Assembly: GCA_963580245.1 (NCBI GenBank) | Contig: CAUZJO010000011.1 | Location: 1-49,310, forward strand | Direction of reading: 5' to 3' | Length of the DNA stretch: 49,310 nucleotides | Source of the DNA: CAUZJO01 sp963580245 | GTDB taxonomy: Bacteria > Sumerlaeota > Sumerlaeia > MVZB01 | In this document: in pieces, positions 1 to 8,512 of the stretch | How positions within the stretch are numbered: position 1 is the stretch's first letter | How the letters are laid out: the number at the start of each line of letters is the position of its first letter | Notes under the pieces: model-generated | The model's input: only the letters and a program-made list of their open reading frames with translations | Told to the model about the DNA's origin: nothing | Databases searched by the model: none | Position numbers and translations under genes: made by a program

Positions 1-280
1 TGTCGGGCGAGACGGCCTCCAGTTTGATCCGAGCGATCCGCAAGCGTTGGATTTGCTCGAAAACACGAGCCAAAACGCCGCGCTTGGCCCAACGATTCAT
101 GCGAGTGTAAATCGTGTGCCAGTTGCCATAATGGCTCGGCAGGCCGCGCCATTTGCAGCCGTGTTCCGCCACGTAGAGGATCGCGTTAAGCACTTGGAGG
201 TTAGACAGGCTGACATTTCCCCGCTGTTTCGGCAAACACGGGGCAATCTTTTCGTATTGTTCGGGAGTGATCTGCATCAT
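1..280 (-). CDS. IS5-family transposase, N-terminal part (partial)
   Basis: This is the amino-terminal 93 residues of an IS5-family (IS427-like) transposase; the catalytic DDE part lies beyond the left edge. The protein begins MMQITPEQYEKIAPCLPKQR and contains the hallmark stretches HGCKWRGLP and GNWHTIYTRMNRW of the helix-turn-helix-like N-terminal domain (DUF4096-type). The start is the ATG at 280, with a second ATG immediately after it. In many IS427 elements the transposase is split in two frames, so the missing part may be in another frame. It is unrelated to the neighbouring peptidase gene; it simply marks an insertion. Confidence 0.9.
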   Translation of the reverse strand, partial: MMQITPEQYEKIAPCLPKQRGNVSLSNLQVLNAILYVAEHGCKWRGLPSHYGNWHTIYTRMNRWAKRGVLARVFEQIQRLRIARIKLEAVSPD

Positions 281-336
281 TAAAGGATCATGAAGCCATC
301 CGCTCCGAAAGTCAATTGTTTAGTGTTAACAGGTCC
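1..336 (-). mobile_element. IS5-family insertion sequence, left part cut by window edge
   Basis: The window opens inside an insertion sequence whose transposase runs leftward off the edge. Read on the minus strand, the element appears to begin with GGACCTGTTAACAC (complement of about 324-337), which resembles the terminal repeats of IS427-type IS5 elements (from memory, not searched). A CTAG at 336-339 overlaps this end and could be the target site. The opposite end lies outside the window, so terminal repeat pairing and target duplication cannot be tested here. Confidence 0.7.
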
Positions 337-449
337 TAGGATATCTGGGGCCATCAGGTATACTTTTCATGGGGTGTCAACATGCATAAATTGGCCATTA
401 CCCTAGGAATTTTAAGCATGACTCGGAAGAATCCACGGGAAGCGTGGCG

Positions 450-3164
450 CTACGAGCTCTCTTCAACCCCGGAGGTCGCCGCAACACTCTCCGGCGCCTC
501 GCTATCGTCCCCGTCCTCATCCTGATCCAAGTACACGTGCCCCGTGAAGTCCCCGATGCCTTGCTGGTTCGCATATAGAACGATCCGATGCGTTTTCCCA
601 AACTCGGCATTCTCGGGCGATACGAACCGGATGGCGCCTTCGCGGCCGGAGACCTGTTCGACCCATTGGGCGAGGACCGTCTGATCCTCGCCGATCAGGA
701 AGCAGTCCACCTGGGCCGGCAACGCCAACTCCTCGGGCAGCTTGTAGTGAAATGTGATGGACGAGTCATCCGGGTCGAGTTTGGGGCGGGTAAGTTCCAT
801 TTCCGGACGGGGCCAACCGAACTCGAGCGAGGGATCGCCCAGCAGAAGGAATCTCCCACCCAACGGCGCCTGACCCGGCTTGACGGCCACCGCATGGACC
901 ATCGCGTCGCCCAGGCGAGGGCGAGCGCGCCGACCCATGAAATCCAAAAAATTGCTCACAAACCGGTAGTTATCAACGATTTCACTGCGCGTCGCGGCAC
1001 CGATCACCGCAATCGCTCCTCCCTCTGAATTGAGGAAAGACTCCCCCATCGTCTGTGAGATGTGGGGATTGTCAAAGTTGTTGGTGTAGCATGACATCGA
1101 AAAGATGAGGGGAAGCTGGCTGACGTTCGTCAGCCGTTTGATGCTACTCTGATCGAAGAGGTGGAGGGTAAACTCGGACGGCCGAGACGTCGGTCCCAAC
1201 TCCCAGACCGTGCCGCCCCCATGACCAATATAACAAACAAACACGTTCCCCATGTTGAACTGATCGACGAGCCGATCATTCATCCGCCAGGCATAATTGC
1301 GTGCGTCATCATCCAAAGTGGTATCAACGAAACTGGATAAGTACTGGGGTAGATAGAATTTCTCAATCAACTCCTCGCCCACGGACGTGGCCCAATTCGG
1401 ATTGGCGGCGATCGTGAAGAACCTGGCGCGCCACGGTCCGAAGTCGCGCCCGCTTTCGTAGTCAAGGATCTTGCGAACGACCCGGCGCGTCTCCTCGGCT
1501 GTGCGGACCGGCAGCCGGCCGACGGCTACGACCGGGGGCCCGTGGGGGTCCTCAAAATTCCCAAAGAAATTCTCATTGGCCTCACGTCCGCTGAAGAGGT
1601 AAGCGTAGTTCGGACAGTAGGTTTTGTATTTTGAAATCGATGAAGCGTCGCCCACCAGCATGACGTATCGCAGTTGCGGATCGGATTGGCTCTCGTAAAC
1701 GTGACGAATGTAATCGCGCAGCGCGTACGGCGAGGGGTAGCCGCCCGTCCGCTCGTGGAACAGGTCGAAGACATCGACCATCGACACGCGCAAGCCCCGC
1801 GATCGTTTCCATTCAACCAATGGCATGAGCGCGTTCCAGTACAGCGGATGCGTAAGAATGAGCATCTCGCAGTCGTCCGGGTGCTCAAAGTGGTCTCGTA
1901 TCATTACTTTGCGCATACGCGGATCGGTGCGACAACGAGGCTCGGAAACGGCGATCAACGCCGTGGTGGTCGTCGGATGCTCGATGTTCATCACGTAATA
2001 TTTCTGATCGCCTTCTCCTTCGCCAAAGACCCCGCCATCCCAGACCGTGCGCGTATCGGGATCAAAAACCATCACGTCGGGCGATGCGAAACCACTGATT
2101 CGACATTGACGCAGGCCGCGCTGGTCCAGCTCGTCAAGAATCATGAATTCAGCATAATCATCGAACACCACCGTGGCGCGTTTGTAGTTGACGTCGAACC
2201 AATCGACCATGACGACCTCAATATTCGGTCGCGATGGACGACGGACGGTTCTCGGGCCCGACTGGCGCCGTGGTTTGGGAGGTTTCGCCCGCATCGGTTC
2301 GGCCAGTCGGAACGTCAACATGTTCAACTCCCCGTCCGGCTTGAGAATCGCGGGGTCAATGGTGTAATGCGCGACGGTATCCTCCATCTCCCCCCACTCA
2401 TGGAGTTGCGGGTTGCTGTCATTGGCCAATATTTCCAGGCGGTGCTTCCCTTGGCGCGACATGCCTTGGAATTTGGCCTCAATCTCGATGGGCCAATCCG
2501 GAAGCGCCCACGGCGCCAGGAAGGGGTTCGTCATGCTGTTCTTGGTTTGGCTGCTCTGGGGACGGGTCAGTTTCTTCCAGTAGAGGTAGTCGGTCTTGGC
2601 CCTTGCATCGAAGAACTCCCACACGCGGTCTCTTTCGAAATGCAATCGACCGCTTACCGCGCGGTTGGGGATGACCGGCTCGCCGGCAACGGGCAATTTG
2701 GCCCGCCGCGGCCGATAAACGACCCGCTGGTCTTGCGGCCCGTCCAGGTGCAGCATGAACGTCTGGGCCCGCGGGTCGTGGTCCGACCCCATGTTCACAT
2801 ACGGAACCGTATCGAGTTGGCCCCCGTCCGAAAAAAAGTAAAACGCGTCCCCCGGCCCCATCCCGCCCGGCCGTTTGAGTTTTAGATAAAAGGGAATGGC
2901 CCGATCGAAGTGGACCAAGGCCAGCCGATCGGGATCAAGGTGCTCCAAATCGACCCCTGACCTGGCCAGATCGGCGCCGGTGATCTTGTAGACCCCCCCC
3001 TTGATGCATTGGATACGCACGGCCTCGCGGGGCCCTCCCGGGCCCGAAGCCGCCGCCGGAATGGCCGAGAACCATATCGCCATGAGGATGAAGGTCCGTA
3101 TCGCACCCCTCGCCAGGCCGCGCGCCAATCGACTGATCACTTGATGCGGTTTCGCCAAATGCAT
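450..3164 (-). CDS. Secreted peptidase C25 (gingipain-like) family protein
   Basis: A 904-residue exported protein with a caspase-fold C25 cysteine peptidase domain. The ATG at 3164 is preferred over the in-frame TTG at 3179 because GAGGAAG lies a few bases before it. Residues 1-40 form a signal peptide (basic start, hydrophobic run around TFILMAIWFS, AAAS cleavage region). The peptidase domain lies at about residues 430-790. The catalytic pair is visible: His648 in YIGHGGG and Cys692 in FSMSCYTN. GRLPVRTAEE and GGAIAVIGA are further family landmarks. The N-terminal 400 residues look like beta-sandwich material and the tail is acidic. Such proteins in uncultured bacteria are usually surface or secreted proteases of unknown substrate. 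It stands alone between the IS element and a long intergenic stretch. Confidence 0.88.
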   Translation of the reverse strand: MHLAKPHQVISRLARGLARGAIRTFILMAIWFSAIPAAASGPGGPREAVRIQCIKGGVYKITGADLARSGVDLEHLDPDRLALVHFDRAIPFYLKLKRPGGMGPGDAFYFFSDGGQLDTVPYVNMGSDHDPRAQTFMLHLDGPQDQRVVYRPRRAKLPVAGEPVIPNRAVSGRLHFERDRVWEFFDARAKTDYLYWKKLTRPQSSQTKNSMTNPFLAPWALPDWPIEIEAKFQGMSRQGKHRLEILANDSNPQLHEWGEMEDTVAHYTIDPAILKPDGELNMLTFRLAEPMRAKPPKPRRQSGPRTVRRPSRPNIEVVMVDWFDVNYKRATVVFDDYAEFMILDELDQRGLRQCRISGFASPDVMVFDPDTRTVWDGGVFGEGEGDQKYYVMNIEHPTTTTALIAVSEPRCRTDPRMRKVMIRDHFEHPDDCEMLILTHPLYWNALMPLVEWKRSRGLRVSMVDVFDLFHERTGGYPSPYALRDYIRHVYESQSDPQLRYVMLVGDASSISKYKTYCPNYAYLFSGREANENFFGNFEDPHGPPVVAVGRLPVRTAEETRRVVRKILDYESGRDFGPWRARFFTIAANPNWATSVGEELIEKFYLPQYLSSFVDTTLDDDARNYAWRMNDRLVDQFNMGNVFVCYIGHGGGTVWELGPTSRPSEFTLHLFDQSSIKRLTNVSQLPLIFSMSCYTNNFDNPHISQTMGESFLNSEGGAIAVIGAATRSEIVDNYRFVSNFLDFMGRRARPRLGDAMVHAVAVKPGQAPLGGRFLLLGDPSLEFGWPRPEMELTRPKLDPDDSSITFHYKLPEELALPAQVDCFLIGEDQTVLAQWVEQVSGREGAIRFVSPENAEFGKTHRIVLYANQQGIGDFTGHVYLDQDEDGDDSEAPESVAATSGVEESS

Positions 3165-3726
3165 GGTCGGCTTCCTCAATCCGGACTTGATATAATCACT
3201 ACCACCGGAGGTCCCTGTACGCCGTCAGGCCCAATAATGAGGCCAGGAATGCAGCTTTGGCCGATTAAGTCCTAAACCGACCTCCGTGACCCGCCAGCGA
3301 CTTTCGGCCCATTAACCTATAGGATGGAGTCGCGTGGACCTCCAAGTCAACCTTAGAACTGCTCCTCCGAGCAGCCGCGATTTGGAATCGCGGCCCTAAA
3401 TTCTAACCTGATGGGGGCATGACGCCCCGGGGGGGACTTCCAGTGAACGGGCCTCGGGGCGTCCGTTGGGCAGGCCTCAGCCCCATTGGACCGAACGCAT
3501 GGCCCCTGGCGACTTCCGGCACCCCCTGTCGGCGCGACCCTGACGCTGGAACTCCTGACTTCGGGATGGCCGTAGATTTCTCCGACTCGAGGGATGTATA
3601 GGCACAACCTCTTCATTATCAATGGTTTACGTACCATTTGGCCACTTTCCGAGTATGCGGTCTCCTTGCCACTGGAAGGGGGCGCGAGCGAAATCCGGCG
3701 ATCTGGCCGATGCCTGATAATTTGTG
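3165..3726. other. Intergenic stretch with no supported gene
   Basis: About 560 bases upstream of the C25 peptidase gene. Short open frames exist on both strands, but they lack ribosome binding sites and protein-like composition. The stretch should contain the promoter of the minus-strand peptidase gene; no convincing one was picked out. Confidence 0.5.
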
Positions 3727-3754
3727 TTGACACCGATGAGAGGTCCATTATAAT
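3727..3754 (+). promoter_or_regulatory. Consensus sigma70-type promoter
   Basis: TTGACA (3727-3732) and TATAAT (3749-3754) match both consensus hexamers perfectly and are separated by 16 bases. The next supported start codon downstream is the pseudopilin at 4248, which would give an untranslated leader of nearly 490 bases. The leader holds no convincing ORF. It may carry a regulatory RNA, or the promoter may serve an unrecognised small RNA. Confidence 0.65.
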
Positions 3755-4247
3755 GTGAGTGGAGTTTGGTTGTACCAATCTTTTTGTTGTCGCAGCGGGC
3801 AGTTATGTGTAGGGGGTTCTCGTGCCTCAGTGTGCATTCCTAAACTCATCCCTCGACCATCGGTATTTCGGCCAAATGCTGCTGGCAACCCAAAACATCA
3901 TTCCCCCGCGGTTTTCTCCAATTCCCTCGCGCATGGGACGCAGCGGGCTTGTTCGGTGTCAATGGCTCCGCCATCGCGAGGGCCGGGGTTCACATTGTCC
4001 AGCGGCCGCGGATTTCGACGGATAGGGAGGTAATAGCAGATCGTTTAACCAGATTTACATATGGGTGATAGCGAGTTCCATGGGCTCCGTGGGTCAGGTT
4101 CAACGGCCGCCGAAGGAAACAACGCCTACACCCGACGCCAACTTTCCAGTGGAGAGTCGAATTTCACGGCCACGGCCACGGTCGCCCGTCAGTCACGGGT
4201 GGGGAGGCGGCTGTGAGATGGCCAACCAAGAGAAGGAGAAAAGTATC

Positions 4248-4919
4248 ATGCCGGGTAAGAGAGCTGGATTTACGCTGATCGAGTTACTGATCGTTGTTGC
4301 GATCATCGCGATTTTGGCGGCGATTGCCGTCCCCAACTTCCTGGAGGCGCAGACTCGCGCCAGGGTCAGCCGGGTGAAGAACGATTTACGCACGTTCGGC
4401 ATCGCGCTGGAGTCCTACAAGCTTGACAACAATCAAATACCGATGGTGAGTAAGGGGGCCCCATTCTTCCCAACGTTCCTCGACATCTTGAATGATCCGA
4501 ATAAGCGCGCAAGATATCCCGGTCACTTGCTGACGTCGCCGATTGCGTACGTTACCTCGAATCCCATGGACTTTTACAATACCAACGCCGCCAAGAAGAC
4601 TTCCTGGTCAAAATGGGGTAAAGAAGTGGAAGTCTCCTATGTGATCTCGTGGGCGCCGATGGGCTTGGGAGATTATAAGTCCCGTGACGGTTGGGTCCTT
4701 AATCCGCGCAAAACCGGCGAGTCGATGGCCGATTTTTTCACCTGCGACTACTTCCATGCAATGGTCGAGAGCACGGGCCCGGACCTGTTCTGGTGGGACT
4801 TGGGGGGCAACTCGTCCCAGAGTGACGTCAATCCGTTTTTCTATGACCCGACCAACGGGACGATCAGTTGGGGGCAGATCGTGTGGCTGGACTGCGGCGG
4901 AATCCAAGCGCCCCGGTAA
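4248..4919 (+). CDS. Type II secretion-type pseudopilin (PulG-like)
   Basis: A 223-residue prepilin-like protein. The start is the ATG at 4248, seven bases after AAGGAGAA, not the longer in-frame extension to 4065. The class III signal is canonical: a short basic leader MPGKRAG, cleavage after Gly7, mature Phe8 and the +5 glutamate (FTLIE), followed by the hydrophobic helix LLIVVAIIAILAAIAVPNFL. Prepilin peptidase would cleave and methylate it at the inner membrane. The globular part contains LLTSPIAYVTSNPMDFY and, near the C-terminus, YDPTNGTIS, both shared with the pseudopilin at 10184. No other T2SS or pilus genes lie nearby, so it is probably an orphan minor or major pseudopilin. The neighbouring secreted proteins could be substrates or partners (inference). 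Confidence 0.9.
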   Translation: MPGKRAGFTLIELLIVVAIIAILAAIAVPNFLEAQTRARVSRVKNDLRTFGIALESYKLDNNQIPMVSKGAPFFPTFLDILNDPNKRARYPGHLLTSPIAYVTSNPMDFYNTNAAKKTSWSKWGKEVEVSYVISWAPMGLGDYKSRDGWVLNPRKTGESMADFFTCDYFHAMVESTGPDLFWWDLGGNSSQSDVNPFFYDPTNGTISWGQIVWLDCGGIQAPR

Positions 4920-5228
4920 GACGGAATTACGGCCCACGCGCTGCGGTCGTGATCGCGCGTGGCGTGGCCGTCCTCCGGGCGGCCGGCACCCCGGGTGGGA
5001 GGGGATTCCAAGCACATCAGTCGCGGTGGGGACGCTGCTGAATCTTTAACGGGGTAGCGTAGCGGATATCCTTGCTTCCCGGAGACTGTTCGGTTTCATG
5101 GGCGTTAGGATGTTCCTTTTAGCAGTTTTATTTCCTTGGATTTGTGAAGGAAAGGCTTGGAAACTTTCGTGCTCATGCATTGATGTACGGGGACGCAGAT
5201 CCACCACTCGACTTTAAGGAGACGTTGG
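4920..5228. other. Intergenic stretch before repeat protein gene
   Basis: About 300 bases without a gene. Only a weak, bulged GC-rich stem (about 4964-4990) follows the pseudopilin gene and could end its transcript, with no T-run. AAGGAG at 5216-5221 is the ribosome binding site of the next gene. Confidence 0.4.
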
Positions 5229-7232
5229 ATGAAAGCGTATTCAAGATTCGTTGTCATGTGCGGATTGATGTTGCCTCATCAGCAAGGAGCGGCATATCAA
5301 TTGAGAACCCGGATTGTTGTAATCCTGATGTCTATTTGTCTGTGCGCCCAAACATATGCCGCCGTCATCAAATCAGTCCAAAGCGGCACGGCGGTGAGCT
5401 CGGGGGATGGGATGGTTACCGTCAACCTGGGCGCGCCCGTGGTCCCGGCCCAATCGATCCTGTTTTTCCAGACCCGGACCAATGGCGGGCAGCCGACCGA
5501 TATGCCTCCGTCGCGACCGGGAAACTCGTTGATCGGCGGCTCGTTGACCGGTGCCGACACGGTCGAGTTCTCGCGGTTCACCACCGAGGCGTCGGATAAC
5601 GGTATCGCCGAGACGATGAACATCACGTGGCACGTGGTCGAGTTTGAATCGGGGGTCAACGTCCAACACGGACAGAGCCGACCCGATGCCGGCGCCCAAA
5701 TATTGTTCGACGTGGCGATCAATCCCGTCGCCTCGCTCAGTCAGGCGTTCGTCTTGCATAGCTTTTCGACCACGAACGAGAGTCAGGGCAACAACTTCAG
5801 CACCAATGACCTTTTTGTCGCGCAATTGACGAGCACCTCGAACCTCCAAATCCGCAGTGAGAACTCCAGCGAGTTCTTTCAGTATTGGCAAGTCGTTGAG
5901 TTCACCGACGCGGCGGACATCAACGCGCAGGCGGGCGTCACGGAAATACCCGATGGCACCTTGTCGGTCGATGTGACACTGGGCGCCGCGGTCGACCTTG
6001 AGACGACCTTCGTCTTGGTGGGGTTCGCCGCGACCCAGCCCGATCCCGGCACAAACGTCGGGGAAATCCTGTTGCGGGCGGAGTTGGTTGATTCAACCAC
6101 GCTGCGAATTACGCGTAACGTGGGGCCGGGCGGATCGTTTACAGTCCTCAATGATATCGTCTATCAAGTCGTCGAGCTCCGCGACGGCTCGCGCGTCCTG
6201 CACGGGACGGGCAACATCGGCTTGGGCGCGTCCCAGGTCAACGTTCCCCTCGGCGACTCGGTGGACGTGGGTCGTTCGGTCCCGTTGCTCTCGACCCAGA
6301 TGGGTTCCGGCCAGAATTGCGGGAGTTCGGACTATGTCGCGGACGACGCGCCGGGCGTGGCCTTGTTTACGATGAGCCTGTCATCGGACTCCATCAATTT
6401 GCAACGCAACTTGGATTCCGCCGCCGCCGATTTTGCCTGGCAAGTGGTGGAGTTTACGACGGGGGCGCCTGTCGAGCACATTCTCATCAACGACGACTTC
6501 ACCAACGAGGCCGGCGACATGATCAATGAGCTGGACGGATGCGCCAATATCGGCGGGACCGGCTCCTGGGCCAACATGAATGACGGGAGCTGCGGCACGT
6601 GCTCCTGGACGTCCAACGGCATCTCCAATAACCGTTATGATGGGAACACCAACCTCGAGATGGACTTTCAGGGTTGGTTCTTCCAATATATCGATACCCG
6701 GGGCTGTGGATTCTCCATCGCTCGGGGGACCAGCTATGCTTTTGTGACGGTGTTGAGCAGGAGTGCGGGTGGCAACCTGGCGATGGGATTCGCCCAGGAT
6801 GGAAGCTGGGGCTTCAATAGCCCCGGTGACAACGTTCGGCTGATCTATGTGCGTGACGAGGGTGACCTGGCCATCAATCCCGGCGCCCCCAGTCCCGAGC
6901 TGGACCAATTGATTGACACCGGGGCCGATTCGGTTTTGGATACTCCCCAGAGCGTGGGCATGTTGATCGCCGAGGATGGGACGGTCTCGGCGTACTACAA
7001 CAACGGGATCGCGAGGAACTGGGCCTTCAACGTCCCTGGTACGGGTTGGGTCGATATTACGCCTTCGGGCGTGCCGCCCATGCCGGAGGGCGGCAACAAT
7101 CTCGGCATTCAGGCGGTCGACACCGGAGGAGGAAGCCAGCTGTTCATGGTCGACTTCGTCGCGCTGGTCGAGAACCCCGACACCGGCCAAGGCCCCCCGG
7201 TCAACCTGGTGTCCGATTGGACGCTTTATTAG
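5229..7232 (+). CDS. Secreted protein with four WQVVEF repeats and a C-terminal LamG-like region
   Basis: A 667-residue exported protein of unknown function. The start at 5229 is fixed by AAGGAG seven bases upstream. It has a long, weakly basic N-region, then a hydrophobic signal helix at residues 29-44 ending QTYAA. Residues 45 to about 418 hold four related repeats of about 86-105 residues, each ending in a near-identical strand: WHVVEF (134), WQVVEF (220), YQVVEL (312) and WQVVEF (404). Typical inner signatures are LGAxVDLxTTFVL and a following (V)xHG. Residues about 420-650 start INDDFTNEAGDM and look like a LamG or concanavalin-like beta-sandwich. The tail PPVNLVSDWTLY resembles that of the 8513 protein. 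Role by context: cell-surface or extracellular adhesion or binding (inference). A stem-loop about 110 bases after the stop probably terminates the transcript. Confidence 0.8.
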   Translation: MKAYSRFVVMCGLMLPHQQGAAYQLRTRIVVILMSICLCAQTYAAVIKSVQSGTAVSSGDGMVTVNLGAPVVPAQSILFFQTRTNGGQPTDMPPSRPGNSLIGGSLTGADTVEFSRFTTEASDNGIAETMNITWHVVEFESGVNVQHGQSRPDAGAQILFDVAINPVASLSQAFVLHSFSTTNESQGNNFSTNDLFVAQLTSTSNLQIRSENSSEFFQYWQVVEFTDAADINAQAGVTEIPDGTLSVDVTLGAAVDLETTFVLVGFAATQPDPGTNVGEILLRAELVDSTTLRITRNVGPGGSFTVLNDIVYQVVELRDGSRVLHGTGNIGLGASQVNVPLGDSVDVGRSVPLLSTQMGSGQNCGSSDYVADDAPGVALFTMSLSSDSINLQRNLDSAAADFAWQVVEFTTGAPVEHILINDDFTNEAGDMINELDGCANIGGTGSWANMNDGSCGTCSWTSNGISNNRYDGNTNLEMDFQGWFFQYIDTRGCGFSIARGTSYAFVTVLSRSAGGNLAMGFAQDGSWGFNSPGDNVRLIYVRDEGDLAINPGAPSPELDQLIDTGADSVLDTPQSVGMLIAEDGTVSAYYNNGIARNWAFNVPGTGWVDITPSGVPPMPEGGNNLGIQAVDTGGGSQLFMVDFVALVENPDTGQGPPVNLVSDWTLY

Positions 7233-7339
7233 CCGGAATCTAGCCGGCCGCTGGGAAGCGCGGATGCCAAAGAGAGATGGATCGTGCAAGCAAAGAGACT
7301 GCGGTCTCCATGACCCATCGTTTGGCTTTCAAACGCATC

Positions 7340-7376
7340 GCGGCCGGTCACGGGTTGACCGGCCGCGTCTGTTTTG
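7340..7376 (+). terminator. Probable intrinsic terminator
   Basis: A perfect 11-bp stem, GCGGCCGGTCA (7340-7350) with TGACCGGCCGC (7356-7366), closes a five-base loop and is followed by TCTGTTTTGG, a weak T-rich tract. It lies about 110 bases after the repeat-protein gene. Confidence 0.6.
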
Positions 7377-7596
7377 GTTCGCCCTCAATCCCGCTGATCG
7401 ATCCACTCAACCGATGGCGCACCACATGCAGATCGCTCGCTCGGCCATGATTGCTTAGGAAAGGAGGGTCGAATCTGGACACCGAGGAGATGTGTCCCCC
7501 CAGCACGTTGTGCTTCGAGCAACGTTGTCCGTGACGGTTGTTTGAATGGATTTTTAGTCCATCATATTTTAACACTTCGAGAGGGATAAAGATTCA

Positions 7597-8390
7597 TGAA
7601 GCATCGGCCTTACTTTAAGTTGTTTGCGGCTCTGGCCCTGCTGGTCGGGGGCCTATCGACGGGGTATGCGGCCCATTAAGGTGGCAATGAGTTTCTCTGG
7701 GAAGACTGGAACGATGGAGACCTCAAGGAAAGTGTAGTCTGGAACGTGGCCGAGGGGGGCGCTGGTGGCGATTGGCCAGGCCAAGCCGGCGGTGGTAACG
7801 TCACCCTCGTGGACCTGGGCGGCGGTGATTACGCCGCTTGCATCGACGCCGGCGGCAGCGGCAGTTGGTTTTCGCCCGTGGGCCTATACTCGGTCTCCAC
7901 CTTTCCGCGCGGCGCCAGCCTACGCGTCACGTTCCGCTGGTGGGGAGCGGATGGGTGGGCCAATGTTAAAGCCCTCATGGCCCCGTGGCATAAATCATAT
8001 CCCGGCAGCAACATGACGGAGACCATCGAAGCTTGCATCACCGAGCAATGGAACGTCATGAAATGGACCGAGACGACGTGGGGCAGCGGAACGGAAATGA
8101 CCGATCTGAACGCGGCCATGGATCCATGGCCCGACAGCAAGGCGAACTCGTTCTTGTTCCGTGTCTGGCTGGGCGATGTACAAGGCGGCAAACTTGAGTA
8201 CTCGACGGACGGCGGGGCGACGTGGACGACGGACTCCGTCGCCAACACAATCGGCACGGGGTCGAGCAACACCGTGGACGTCTATTTGGGTTTCGGCAAT
8301 GGGAACGCCACTGAATACGTCGATGACATCCTGGTCGAAGACAGCGAACACTTGATTCCCGTCGAATTGAGCGAATTCACTGTTGAATAG
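7597..8390 (+). pseudogene. Secreted single-domain protein with disrupted leader
   Basis: The body (from about 7680 to 8390) encodes a domain of about 205 residues that is homologous to each half of the next gene: LVDLGGGDYAA, GGSGSWFSP, LEYSTDGGATWT and YVDDILVED are shared landmarks. A plausible signal peptide starts at ATG 7597 (MKHRPYF), but it changes frame around 7619-7623 to reach LALLVGGLSTGYA. An in-frame TAA at 7677-7679 then sits exactly at the expected signal cleavage region. The longest uninterrupted frame starts with GTG at 7746 and would lack both signal and first strand. The gene is therefore either a recent pseudogene or affected by sequence errors; the intact 230-codon body favours recent damage or error. 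The C-terminus IPVELSEFTVE resembles the PVELxxF tails of secreted proteins in other phyla. Expression as a functional exported protein looks unlikely as written. Confidence 0.65.
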
Positions 8391-8404
8391 AAAAGGTCTC
8401 TGGT

Positions 8405-8450
8405 GGCGATGGGCGTCGCCGAGAGGCGACGCCCATCGCCCCATCTTTCC
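8405..8450 (+). terminator. Strong stem-loop terminator with GAGA tetraloop
   Basis: A perfect 16-bp inverted repeat (8405-8420 with 8425-8440) closes a GAGA tetraloop, 14 bases after the preceding stop codon, followed by CCATCTTTCC. The stem is very stable; the T-tract is short. Confidence 0.7.
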
Positions 8451-8512
8451 CCCCCCATGTAACTATCGAATTCTTATTTGGAGGATTTCGGAACCATGCA
8501 CACTATTTTGCG

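Noticed and set aside
1674..2885. 403-codon plus-strand open frame inside the C25 peptidase gene
   Set aside because: Antisense to a gene with a signal peptide and catalytic His/Cys; no independent motifs.
3353..4033. Open frames of 141, 92 and 67 codons in the leader region before the first pseudopilin
   Set aside because: No ribosome binding sites, compositions unlike proteins, and mutually overlapping in different frames.
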